Shown here: piece after piece, positions 55,250-64,000 of the stretch
Layout: each line of letters starts with the position of its first letter
How positions within the stretch are numbered: position 1 is the stretch's first letter
Assembly: GCF_027943255.1 (NCBI RefSeq)
Contig: NC_072892.1
Coordinates: 168,518,792-168,582,791 of the forward strand
DNA from: Anastrepha obliqua
Taxonomy: Eukaryota; Arthropoda; Insecta; Diptera; Tephritidae
Reading direction: 5' to 3'
Length of the DNA stretch: 64,000 nt
The notes under the pieces: model-generated
What the model saw: the letters and a program-made list of their open reading frames with translations, nothing else
Databases searched by the model: none
Told to the model about the DNA's origin: nothing
Position numbers and translations under genes: made by a program

Positions 55250-56893
55250 AATCGCAAATTCATTTTTTTCTCACCCCTTATAAAACCGCTCTCTGTTGCG
55301 ACCTTGGCTCTCCAGGGGAATCACTTTCCCAATTCACCAATCCTGTCCACCTTAAGGTGCTAGAACTTTTTCCAAAATAACAGTGGATCTGGTAGAGGGG
55401 CAAAAGAAAATATGCGAGCATCGACGAAAGCTTACATCTGAGTTGCGGAGGTCAAAGTTCACACCTCTCACACAGTCTTATGATAAATCGGCATAGAAAA
55501 TCGATTGATCGGATGGGATTCTGGTAGAGGGGAACAAAAACAAGTATCAGCGATAACGGAGTTGTGGAAGTCACTGAAATAAATATTCATACAGAGTTAT
55601 TCATACATTTCATAATATAAAATTCAATTTGAATAATGAAAGGTAGGCCAAATATGCAATCCGCTTGTATCAACCTATATATTCGCCATAAGAATATAAC
55701 AAAAGAGCACTAACCAAATATAGAAATATAAAAAGTAAACTCAATAACTTAGTTGTGCACTGTTGATAAAGCCACTACATTTAGTTCTACTCATAGAAAA
55801 TAAAACGCAAGTTCAGCTACAAAAAAACAAAAAAAAATACCTACTTATATATATTTATTTACTTCTCCTGTAATCTGATTGGTGAGTCTAAAATTTAATT
55901 AACACACTTCCAATTTACTTGCTATGTCACTTTCAATATACATATTTGTAGGTATTTTCTGTCCTTTCAGTACATTGCTAGTACTCAAAACTTGTCAGAC
56001 TATTCACCAACCCGTTAACAAAATAATATAAACTTCAATATAAAAAAAAAAAAACTAGCATTGTACATATTGTTGTTGACTATGTTGCACTGTACGCCTG
56101 TGGATATACTTAGTCCCATTCATGGCTCAATCGCAGGAACAATTAAGAGCGCGCTCAGTTTCTATATTTTCTCAACTCTGTAATACTTGACTTGCTCCGC
56201 TCTCGTATGTATTTGGGAAAAGACTCCATACATATATTCTGCATAGGTGTATTCCCCGCTAACAGCGCCTTAATGTATGCGTGTGGTTAGTTGCTCTCTC
56301 GCTTACTGTTCTTGTGTACTTGAAAGCGTGAGCGTATACAGATTTGTGTGCTTCTGTGTATGGAATACGAAAATCCTATCGCCGTAGTTCTGTTGCTGCT
56401 AATAAGAATTTCATTGTTGTTTACTTCTCCACTTTCCTTTCGCTTTTTCGCGATTTGCTGTGTTGCCGCTCTCGCGCAGTTTACTCTCCTAACCTAGGCT
56501 CAAACCCCTTTTGTACACACCATCGTAGCACACTCAACTATACATACTTATAATACTAACTCCAGACAATAGCCAGGAAACCCACTCTATTGGGAGTCCC
56601 ACGCAAAAAAATGGGGAATTTGTTGTGTTTAAAATAGAGAAGGCAACAAATGTAGAATAAAAGTTGTATAGAAAACCAGAGAAAAAGAAAAATACTGAGT
56701 CTCACTTCTAATTGAAGAACAAGTACAATAATGGGGCGAAATCGATTTTCTAGCAACCTATTTCAAATATTAAACAGTGAGAAATATTCGGTTTAACAGG
56801 CCTTTAATTGATTCCTGTGAAGTTATAGCATAGCTAACCGAGGCGACTTGTGATTTATGTAGGTTTGACCAATAAATCGGTAGGTTAGTTTAA
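55250..56893. other. Gene-free stretch with a diverged internal duplication
   Basis: GGATCTGGTAGAGGGGCAAA at 55385 and GGATTCTGGTAGAGGGGAAC at 55518 start two related blocks of about 60 bp ending GAGTTGCGGAGGTC / GAGTTGTGGAAGTC. The interval 56100-56560 is less AT-rich without recognisable content. Confidence 0.45.
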
Positions 56894-57620
56894 GGGGTTA
56901 GGCCACTCTAGGATTTTCAAAATATCGAAATTTTTTTTTTTTGCTTAAAAGATGCTTTAAACTCTTTAGAATATAAAACAAAAAGTCCTATGCGTGAAAA
57001 AAATGTTTATCTCTAATATTTCGCACTTTTGCGCGAGCGCCTCTGACGTCTCTGAACCGACTATTCAAATTTAAACCGTGTTTATCTCAAAACGTGATTT
57101 TTCAAAACGGCAAGCAGCATAACACAAACAATTTTTAATATTTTCACTTGTAATTGTACAAGGATCTTTAGAACATTATTCCGCACTGAAATACGTACGG
57201 ATTTTTTTATTAATTAATTAGAAAAATTTTTATAAACAATTAACGGTTCCATTTTAGACGAAAAATTCTACTTTTGACTTCAAACATCTGCAAAATACAC
57301 AAATTTCAATATTTCTAAAATCCCGTACGTATTTCTACAGCTATACTCACGTCGATTGAGAAGAATGTTTTTAATTTGGTTTAGGTGGACATTTACGTCA
57401 GTTGTACTGCGTGCCGTGAAGTGCCTTTTTCGCAGGGCGCGTTCAGAGATTCACTCCAAAGGCGCCATTTTGTAATATTTTTCAATAAAAATATTTGTAA
57501 TTACACTTAAATACATGCTTAATAATATACTTAAAAAGTTTTTTCCTAGCACCTTTCTTTCAATGTAAAAAAAATCCTTAAAAAACTGCTTTTTTACAGT
57601 AGCTAGAGTGGCGTAACCCC
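56894..57620. mobile_element. TTAA-flanked MITE, 727 bp
   Basis: TTAA at 56890-56893 and 57621-57624. Left end GGGGTTAGGCCACTCTAG, right end in inverse GGGGTTACGCCACTCTAG, one mismatch in 18. The interior is AT-rich with CGTACGTATTTC-type blocks near both sides (57193 and 57328 in opposite orientation), so the inverted similarity may extend inward. No protein relic. Confidence 0.85.
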
Positions 57621-57894
57621 TTAAATCAGTTTTTTGAAATTGGAATACAAATTCTCATATTTAAATGCAAATCCATAATTACACTTCATTTTCGATCTAT
57701 AGCCTGTTTCTGTAGGAAATCGATAAAGGTATTGATTGGTCCAAAAAAAATGTTTCCGAAGGCATTAATCGACAAATCGAACAGTTAGAGAAGTGATGAT
57801 ATTGCGAAAATTAGGTCTGGAAATCAAACTTGTATTCCAAAATGTTAATATTGATAGATAATTTTTATTTTTTGGTATTTGCAGCTGTGAACTT

Positions 57895-58875
57895 AGTGAG
57901 CCGAGAAGTCGTGGAAGATTTGCTCCTTTCTGGTTGCCCATCAACGTCTTGAACGGATGAAAACGATGACAAAGTCAAGGAAATGGTGCTGGAAAGTCAC
58001 CAAACCATCATTTAAGTTTGAGGGAGATAGCTCGTGAGCTTAGCGTGTCTCACGAATCAATTCGCAATATTTTACACCATCAATTGGGCATGAGACGTGT
58101 GGCTACTCGACTCGTTCCAAGAGAATTGAATTTCTTTCAAAAAATTCATCGGAAGAAGTTGGCTGAAGACATGCTTGAGCAAGTGAAGTCGAACCCAACG
58201 TCTATCCAGGTCATCAGTGCATCATAACAGGTGATGAGACGTGGGTATATAAGTTTGTGATGCAAATCAGTTAACAGGCGGCTGAATGGCGCTATCCACA
58301 TGAGCCGAAACCCAATAAACCACGTCAAAGTCGGTTTGAAGTGAAAGTTATGCTACTCGTTTTCTTTGATTCTCATGGTGTTGCGCAGTCGGAATTCATT
58401 CCTAATGGTACTACGGTAAATAAATAATATTATTTGGTGGCCGCCGTCGCCGAATGGGTTGGTGCATGACTACCATTCGGAATTCAGAGAGAATGTAGGT
58501 TCGAATCTCGGTGAAACACCAAAATGAAGAAACAAAATATTTCTAATAACGGTCACCCCTCGGCAGGCAATGGCAAACCTCCGAGTGTATTTCTGCCATT
58601 TCGCACCGTCTCACAAGACTCATTTTGTGAACACTTTTTTGGCCAAACACTCGACAAATATGATCGAAAAACCACCGTATCGACTGGATTTAGCTCCCTG
58701 TGACTTTTTCCTTTTCCCAAAACTTAAATTGGCACTCCGCGGACCACGCTTTGAGTCGATAGAGTCCATTAAGGAGAATTTGCTGAAGGAGCTGAAGATC
58801 TCTTGGCATATGTGTACGAGTATTGCTTCGAATGGAGCCTATCTTGAAGAAGACACAATACATTTTGATGATTAA
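57895..58875 (+). pseudogene. Mariner (DD34D) transposase relic with a SINE joined into it
   Basis: Order: EVVEDLLLSGCPSTS (linker), EMVLESHQTII, LREIARELSVSHESIRNILH (second helix-turn-helix; about 58018), HQLGMRRVATRLVPRELNFF, IITGDETWVYKF (first Asp; about 58228), EWRYPHEPKPNKPRQSRFEV, KVMLLVFFDSHGVAQSEFIP, NGTTVNK, stop, YYL. At about 58437 it changes into a SINE, and at about 58600 resumes with APSHKTHFVNTFLAKHSTNM, LDLAPCDFFLFPKLKLALRG (third Asp) and a C-terminus ending GAYLEEDTIHFDD. About 30 codons between YYL and APSH, with the second Asp (HDN), are lost. Confidence 0.8.
58437..58599 (+). mobile_element. tRNA-derived SINE inside a mariner relic
   Basis: Head GTGGCCGCCGTCGCCGAATG, GGTTGGTGCATGACTACCAT, an extra arm with CAGAGAGAATG, B-box AGGTTCGAATCTCGG (58497-58511), then TGAAACACCAAAATGAAG, a short A-rich junction, GGTCACCCCTCGGCAGGCAA and TGGCAAACCTCCGAGTG, stopping at TATTTCTGCCAT. 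The head folds on paper as a class II tRNA with a long variable arm, no intact anticodon loop being secure. It is truncated at the tail compared with the copy at 32680. Confidence 0.8.
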
Positions 58876-59213
58876 ACAATTACAATAGTTTTCGTTTTAT
58901 TGAAGAATTCCTGGTACTTTTTTGACAGAATATATGTATATACAAATCATTAAGAATTTTTTTTAATTTTTCCTTTGAGTAGACAGTCCTTCTATAACAC
59001 CTGTTTTACAAATTTCTCTTATGTAAGAGGACACCTCTCATAAGCGAATAAATTTTTCAGTTCCCCTTAAGTATTCCCCCTTTAAGTATTCCCTTTCACG
59101 CGCAGAGCAGTTAGTTAAAGAAAAAAAATCTCTTTCACTACCAAATCTATTTCGCACTTAGGTTTGTCTATGGACTTAGGTTTGTCTATGGACCTTCTTA
59201 TCTTTCAAACCGA
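58876..59213. other. Gene-free spacer
   Basis: The first 60 bp include the mariner 3' end (about 58937, inverse TATTCTGTCAAAAAAGTACC). A direct duplication of ACTTAGGTTTGTCTATGG lies at 59155-59190. Confidence 0.5.
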
Positions 59214-60095
59214 TTGTTATTTTTTGAAATAGAAAATTGCAAGTTGTACTCTTTTATAGCATCTTTAGGTGCTCTAGGAGGTGGTATAAGTATAGTATAC
59301 TTGGTTCAATTATATTTATTATTTTTATTTGTAACATTGGTTGCTGTTTCAAAAATTCGAATTTTCTCACTTTATGCAGATGACTTCAAGATTCGTGATA
59401 TTACTTGTGAGACCCATATTCATCTCTTGCAAGACGACCTAAATAATCTTGGCCATTGGAGTCGCAGGAAGAAATTATCGTTGAATATTAGTAAATGTTT
59501 CCAAATGTCTATTTCTAGGTCTATCGATGTCCGTCAAACGTGTTATACAGCCTTTAATCACCAACTTCTTTGAGTAAATGATTCTGTTGATCTCGAAGTT
59601 GTCTTCGATAAAAGTTTTACATTCAAAAATCATACTCGTATACAGCTGCCTTCCTAAGGTTTACAGTAATCTGGCGTTTACGTACAAAAATTTCAAAGAT
59701 CCGTATACCAGGAAGGTTCTCTCCAACTCTTTAGTCCATTCAAAACTCAATTATGCCTCGATTATATGGTATTCAAGCTGCAATCTTCATGCTTCCAGAA
59801 TAGAAAGGGCGCAACCCTTTGCACTACAACCGCTAAACCATTTCCATCTTTTATGTTAGCTCACGTTGTATGTTAATTAGTTTAAAGACACTTGAAAGTA
59901 GAAGAATAATTGAGTCCCTTATATTTTTTATGATATCAGTGGTTCCATTGAGTGTGAACTTCTCGTGCTGAATAATCTTAATAGAACCCAGGAAAGCGTT
60001 TCGTGTTATCTTTCTCATGCACCTACATATAACCAGAGCACTTTTGAAGCGCTAATTAAATATCAGAAAAAAGACGAAAATAAATATTGATTTTT
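59214..60095 (+). pseudogene. LINE reverse transcriptase relic (YADD region)
   Basis: Second half of a non-LTR RT, Jockey/CR1-like. Key block FSLYADDFKIRDITCETHIH (about 59370) carries the catalytic YADD. It continues LLQDDLNNLGHWSRRKKLSL, NISKCFQMSISRSIDVRQTC, and after a stop VFDKSFTFKNHTRIQ and the thumb region KNFKDPYTRKVLSNSLVHSK, LNYASIIWYS (about 59690-59780). The frame breaks repeatedly after 59860. Confidence 0.75.
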
Positions 60096-60189
60096 TATCT
60101 CAGAGGACTGCTTCTAAATCTTCAATTAACCCTGTACTGTTAGTTTTTATTGCTCTTTGATAGGAGAGTTACTTCTTTCATTTATTCAT

Positions 60190-61215
60190 TTAGTAAATCT
60201 AGACTTGATGTTTTCATCCAAGGAGAGGCCTCGAAGGCCATCTGCAGGCTGAAACACAATGGGAATTGGTACGGCCTCTGTCAGGCATTGGATAACAGAG
60301 TCGTGCATGACAAGAGATACAGTATGGTGCTGCCAGAGGCTCAACTGTGATCAAACTCAGGAAATAAGCCAGGCAAACGCCGTTGCCGCATTTTTGCGCG
60401 TGGATCCAGGGCCGAGCATGGTTCCGGCTTTGGTGTTTACGTGGAATCAAGCGGGACAAAACTACACTTCGCTCTTGAAATGCATGCATCCGTGCTTCAA
60501 GCGGAGGTGTATGCTGTTCAAGAAGGGATGAACTTTGTTGTGGAAAACAGATGGAGGGGCAGATCTGTATGTGTCTGTAGCGACAGCAAAGTTGCGCCCA
60601 TGGCCTTAGACAGCCCTCCAACCACTTCAAGAGTAGTCGATAATATCCTGGCGGCAGTCATAATATCCTGATGTTAATATGGGTCCCGAGACATGTGGGT
60701 ATCGCGGGTAACGAGACCTCGGACTCTTTAGCCAGAGGCCAACTCCCTTAGTCAACTTCCTTGGTCCGGAGTCCGTTCTGCCACTCCCTTCTCCAGCCGT
60801 CAAAGCCACGGTTAGCAAACGGGTTACTCTAACCCGCAAGCGAGCTTGTCATGGCTAAGAGACGCTGCAGATGGACAAAACTGATGTTACCTGCCATGTC
60901 CGACCGACTGTCACAGTTCCTCCTATCACTAAGCAGAAGGGACTGTAGGCAGCCGGGACTGATGGGCCACTTTCTATGGGCAAAGCACATGTAAAAGGTG
61001 GGCACTGTGCACTCTTCCCAGCATGTGGACAGGAGGATGAGACGTCGGACCACTTTCTGCGCGGCTGGCCAGCCTTTGCTCGAATCAGGCTTGAGGTTTT
61101 TGGCATTGATGTGTTAAGAAGCGACCACCTTGGCTCCTTGGCACTACTCAGATTTCTCGGGAGATCGAGTAGATTTAAAGAAAATTAAAAAGGGAATCCG
61201 GGTGCAGTACAAAGC
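60190..61215 (+). pseudogene. LINE RNase H and C-terminal domain relic
   Basis: A 3' segment of an RNase H-bearing LINE. Blocks: GSRAEHGSGFGVYVESSGTK in one frame (about 60409), then LHFALEMHASVLQAEVYAVQ (RNase H Glu), EGMNFVVENRWRGRSVCVCS, DSKVAPMALDSPPTTSRVVD (RNase H Asp), a VPRHVGIAGNETSDSLARG-like block (about 60686-60740), and the C-terminal Cys/His region CALFPACGQEDETSDHFLRG, WPAFARIRLEVFGIDVLRSD. GSLALLRFLG at the end. At least five frame breaks. Confidence 0.75.
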
Positions 61216-61579
61216 ACTTAATTGTGTCTGAGTACCGTACGTGCTAGTTTGTTCCGCACCAAAACAAAAAAAAAATCTTTAAATACAAAGATTAAAAAAA
61301 ATACAAAATATGTACATATTTCGCAACTATTTTAAAAAATTCATTGAGTGATAATTTGAAATTATATTTAGTTAGCGATAAATCAAAGGCAAAAAAACGT
61401 GGAATCTGGTTATACCCATTCAATGTCCTAATCAAGGGTGCTTTCAAGGCAACAACAGTTCTAACCCGCTCTAGAAAGAATAAATAATTATTTCTAAGAT
61501 TTTTTGAGGTGTGTTAAAATCAATGCACTCTAAGAGTAAAGGCGAGCAAACGTTCCTATTTATAATAAAATATTAAATA
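61216..61579. other. Gene-free spacer
   Basis: AT-rich, contains poly-A runs that may be the tail of the preceding LINE (61261-61300). Nothing else is seen. Confidence 0.5.
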
Positions 61580-62430
61580 TTAAAATATTATTGCAACGAT
61601 TTTAAATTTAGTAAGGCACACCTGGCATTGTATGAAGGAAAGGGATCAGTGAAGTTCGAAGATCTGACGACGAAATTTCTTTTGAATGCGTTTAAATCTA
61701 TTGATGTCTTTAATGATTTGACCTCGAAATAAAGACGGCATACTATAGCTTGGACCGAACGAGTGAAATAAATAGTGTCGTCAAAGTGTAAGGATTCGTC
61801 AAAGTGAATGGCATCGAAAGCTTTGGAAAAGTTCGTATACACTGCATCCACTTGAAGACTATCGAAGACTTGAAAGCCGCCATATAAAAATCCAAGCCGC
61901 ATTTATTGAAGGTGGGGGCACTATGCCAACAACAATGATTTGTACGTTTGAATGTCACGGCAAGGTATTGGCGAAGCAGAAAACAAAAAATTAATTCGCT
62001 TTGTTTTATTCTGTGCTGACAGCGACATGGACGCAGCGAAGAAAAAAAAAAACAAATCAGCTGGCTTACCGACACCACCTTGCAAAAATCTGAAAAACAG
62101 CAAGATTAGTGACAGTTGACCCACCAGCCATGCTGATTAATAGAAATATTACGTTTCACAGCGAAGTATAATTTTTGTTTCATAGTAAAAGGGCGATGAA
62201 AGTTTGAATGTGGACCTAAAGTGCGCGAAGTCGTTTTTATTCCCAGCTTTGAAAATGGGTGTAATAGCAATAACTTCCCAAGCACCTATGAATTGTTCAA
62301 AAACTAACGATTTTCTAGTGGAAATGCATAGGTAAGAGCAGAACATTTTTTGACAAAATAAGATGAAAAACCAGCAACTTCCACTGACATGCACTTTTGA
62401 TGTGCTGAATACCATCCCAAATATCATTGT
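61580..62430 (-). pseudogene. LINE reverse transcriptase relic, minus strand
   Basis: Minus strand: VFEQFIGAWEVIAITPIFKA, GNKNDFAHFRST (RT N-terminal motif, about 62320-62220), then after a gap SLQVDAVYTNFSKAFDAIHF (about 61855-61795, the catalytic F/YxDFSKAFD motif with Asp changed to Asn), and a C-terminal part RSVQAIVCRLYFEVKSLKTS, NAFKRNFVVRSSNFTDPFPS. This complements the piece missing from the plus-strand relic at 59.2 kb, so both may be from one Jockey/CR1-like family. Confidence 0.7.
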
Positions 62431-62546
62431 TTATATATAATTAATTAGTTTTACGTAAAACTGCGTACCTCTGGACTAAAGTAATTAAAACGAAATGTAT
62501 GACTACTTTTAAGTATTTTCTATAAGAATTATCTTCTCTGTAGCCA

Positions 62547-63845
62547 TACAAGGTGAAGTCGAAAATAAACAAAACTGGCGTCATACAAATGATTTTGATG
62601 TGGCCATCTTTTTAATAAGTTACTGCGTTGAAAGTTACATCCCTAGCTAACTTCCAATGAAAGCTTGGCGACATTCGGTTCAGTGGAAGGGAAGTTATTG
62701 CGTCTAAAGCGTAAGTATGTTGGTGTCATCGGTACAAAAATGAGTTTCGAACAAAGAGCTAATAAAAATTTTGTTTTAAAGCGAAAAAACGTTTACCGAA
62801 ACATTTGAATTGATGAAAAAAGTTGATAGCGACGATTGTCTCTCTCGTGCCACAGTTCATGAGAGGTTCACACGTTTCAGAGATGGTTGTGAGGACATAA
62901 ATGACAATGAACAACAGGGCACCCAAAATCAGTAATCACAGACAACTCCATCGAAATTGTTCATAAATTTATCAAAAATGAACAGAAATCAACGATGAAA
63001 TTCATGGAATCGGAGTTGAATATCTCCAAAACAACGATTTATTGCATTTTAACTGATCATTTGGGCTTACGAAAGGTCTGTGAACATTTCATTCCGCACA
63101 AGCTAACTGAGGACCAAAAATTGCTCAGAACTCAACATTCGAAAGAACTCATTAAAGAGGCGAGAAAAGACGAGAACTTCCTTTACAACATTGTAACTGG
63201 TGATGAAATGTGATGTTGCCAACATAAACCTGAAAATGGCCCCAGAAGATCCACTACCCAAAATTTGGGGTTATCAAAAATTAAGTCGATGTTGATTTCT
63301 TTTTACGATTCCAAGGGAGTTGTTCACAAGGAGTTCATGCGAATGGGTCAAGCCGTGAATGCAATTTGCTATCTTGGACTTTTGAAGCGTTTATTGCATC
63401 GCATTTCTCGAATTCGCCTTGAATACCGCGAAGGAGGAAGCTGGCGCTTATTGCATGAAAATGCACCACCTCAACGATCCACTCTTGTGACTGATCTTTT
63501 GACTAAAAATCGCATTTTAACCATCAATCAGTCAACGTATTCACCTGATATGGCTCCCTGTGACCTCTACCGATTCGGAAAAAAGCATTTGGTCATGTAA
63601 GGAAAACGTGTTTTGTCCGAAGAGGCCATCCAAAAGCCTTATATCGACATCCTGAAGGATATTCCGGATTCTGGTCAATGACCTGAAACACTCTTTCGAA
63701 AAGCTTTTAGTGTATCAAGGCTAAACAGTGTATGGAGGCCAAAGGGGACTATTTTGAATTAATAAATAAACTCGAAGTTATCAAAGCAAAGCTCCTGTCA
63801 TTTCTATTTTAGCTCAGTCTTGTTTATTTGGGACGCCACCTTGTA
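62547..63845 (+). mobile_element. Mariner (DD34D), full-length but dead, copy B
   Basis: About 1.3 kb between TA dinucleotides. Left end ACAAGGTGAAGTCGAAAATA, right end in inverse ACAAGGTGGCGTCCCAAATA; both continue AAACAAAACTGGCG / AACAAGACTGAGC. Same family as copy A at 8679-9556, and it retains the N-terminal region that copy A lost. Confidence 0.85.
62740..63760 (+). pseudogene. Mariner transposase relic, copy B
   Basis: Start ATG at 62740 (MSFEQRANKNFVLK), frameshift, then ETFELMKKVDSDDCLSRATV, HERFTRFRDG (first DNA-binding motif), a stop at 62933, KFIKNEQKSTMKFMESELNI, SKTTIYCILTDHLGLRKVCE (second helix-turn-helix), DENFLYNIVTGDEM (first Asp, then TGA in place of Trp), KIKSMLISFYDSKGVVHKEF, GGSWRLLHENAPPQRSTLVT and YSPDMAPCDLYRFGKKHLVM (third Asp). 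The second catalytic Asp, usually HDN, is Glu here (HEN, about 63466), whereas copy A still has HDN. C-terminal YFE near 63755. Confidence 0.85.
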
Positions 63846-64000
63846 GATTTATTAAAAATAAGTGAAAAATTTCGCAAAACTGCTTAATATTTGAGCGAAT
63901 ACGCTGAGAATTTGGCCTTTTATATTTGTTTTTATTTTCGATACAGTGTTACCATATTGTTATAACTAACGAAATTTTTATTATTAATTTCAAATGTAGC
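63846..64000. other. Window end, nothing seen
   Basis: AT-rich sequence after the right end of the mariner; no feature. Confidence 0.5.

Noticed and set aside
58437..58520. Possible tRNA gene
   Set aside because: Same reason: it is the head of the SINE at 58437-58599.

Overview
The window reads as euchromatic, gene-poor DNA of a higher fly, most likely a tephritid fruit fly. The basis is the AT-rich background, the dense (CATA)n and TATGTATG microsatellites, CAA/CAG ('opa') trinucleotide tracts, several mariner families typical of flies, and a tRNA-derived SINE that I associate from memory with Tephritidae. The host assignment is an inference; no marker gene is present. I found no complete host gene, no rRNA, no genuine tRNA and no CRISPR array. 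The two best candidates for host coding sequence are both on the minus strand: a Gln-rich exon ending in a consensus splice donor (6594-6916) and an Asn/Ser-rich first-exon-like ORF (about 50012-50296). The window could therefore be intron and intergenic DNA of a large gene.

Nearly everything else recognisable is transposon wreckage. 0-11.7 kb: a tandem array grown from the end of a MITE (1.59-2.42 kb), a second MITE copy (4.95 kb), an RTE-like LINE interrupted by a mariner (8.1-9.8 kb), another LINE 3' end (9.8-10.45 kb), and a TIR element carrying a nested LINE tail (10.69-11.42 kb). 11.7-16.3 kb: two head-to-head copies of a GGGG-ended element forming a large inverted repeat, then a DD41D mariner-like relic. 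19-27.7 kb: MITE fragment, a roughly 1.4 kb T-rich satellite, SINE copies, a 105-bp tandem array, a Tc1 relic and a minus-strand mariner. 27.9-38 kb: LINE RNase H relics, a P-element-like transposon, a SINE, a perfect-looking hairpin, R1-like and RTE-like LINE pieces.

39.2-48.7 kb is a dense cluster: a nearly full-length mellifera-type mariner whose third catalytic Asp lies in a deletion, a DD37D-type transposase relic that appears to be the parent of the MITE family, a Helitron with both termini recognisable, a long hairpin, a TTAA-flanked element with an iterated end, a TA-flanked element packed with copies of its own terminal motif, and, 15 bp further on, a 990-bp element with six copies of a GGGGGGTCRTGAGAC motif and a PHD-type zinc-finger reading frame. 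51.7-64 kb: LINE pieces, a second DD41D mariner, the second P-like element, a TTAA-flanked MITE, a mariner with a SINE joined into its transposase, a cluster of LINE RT and RNase H relics, and a full-length but dead mariner that is the sister of the copy at 8.7 kb.

The elements relate to each other as parent and derivative (DD37D relic and its MITEs; DD41D elements and the TIR element at 10.7 kb; two mariners of one family; two P-like copies with their own target duplications), and a recurring theme is tandem iteration of transposon ends (1.6-2.4, 45.6-46.4, 46.9-47.7 and 47.7-48.7 kb). No element in the window appears capable of encoding an active protein.
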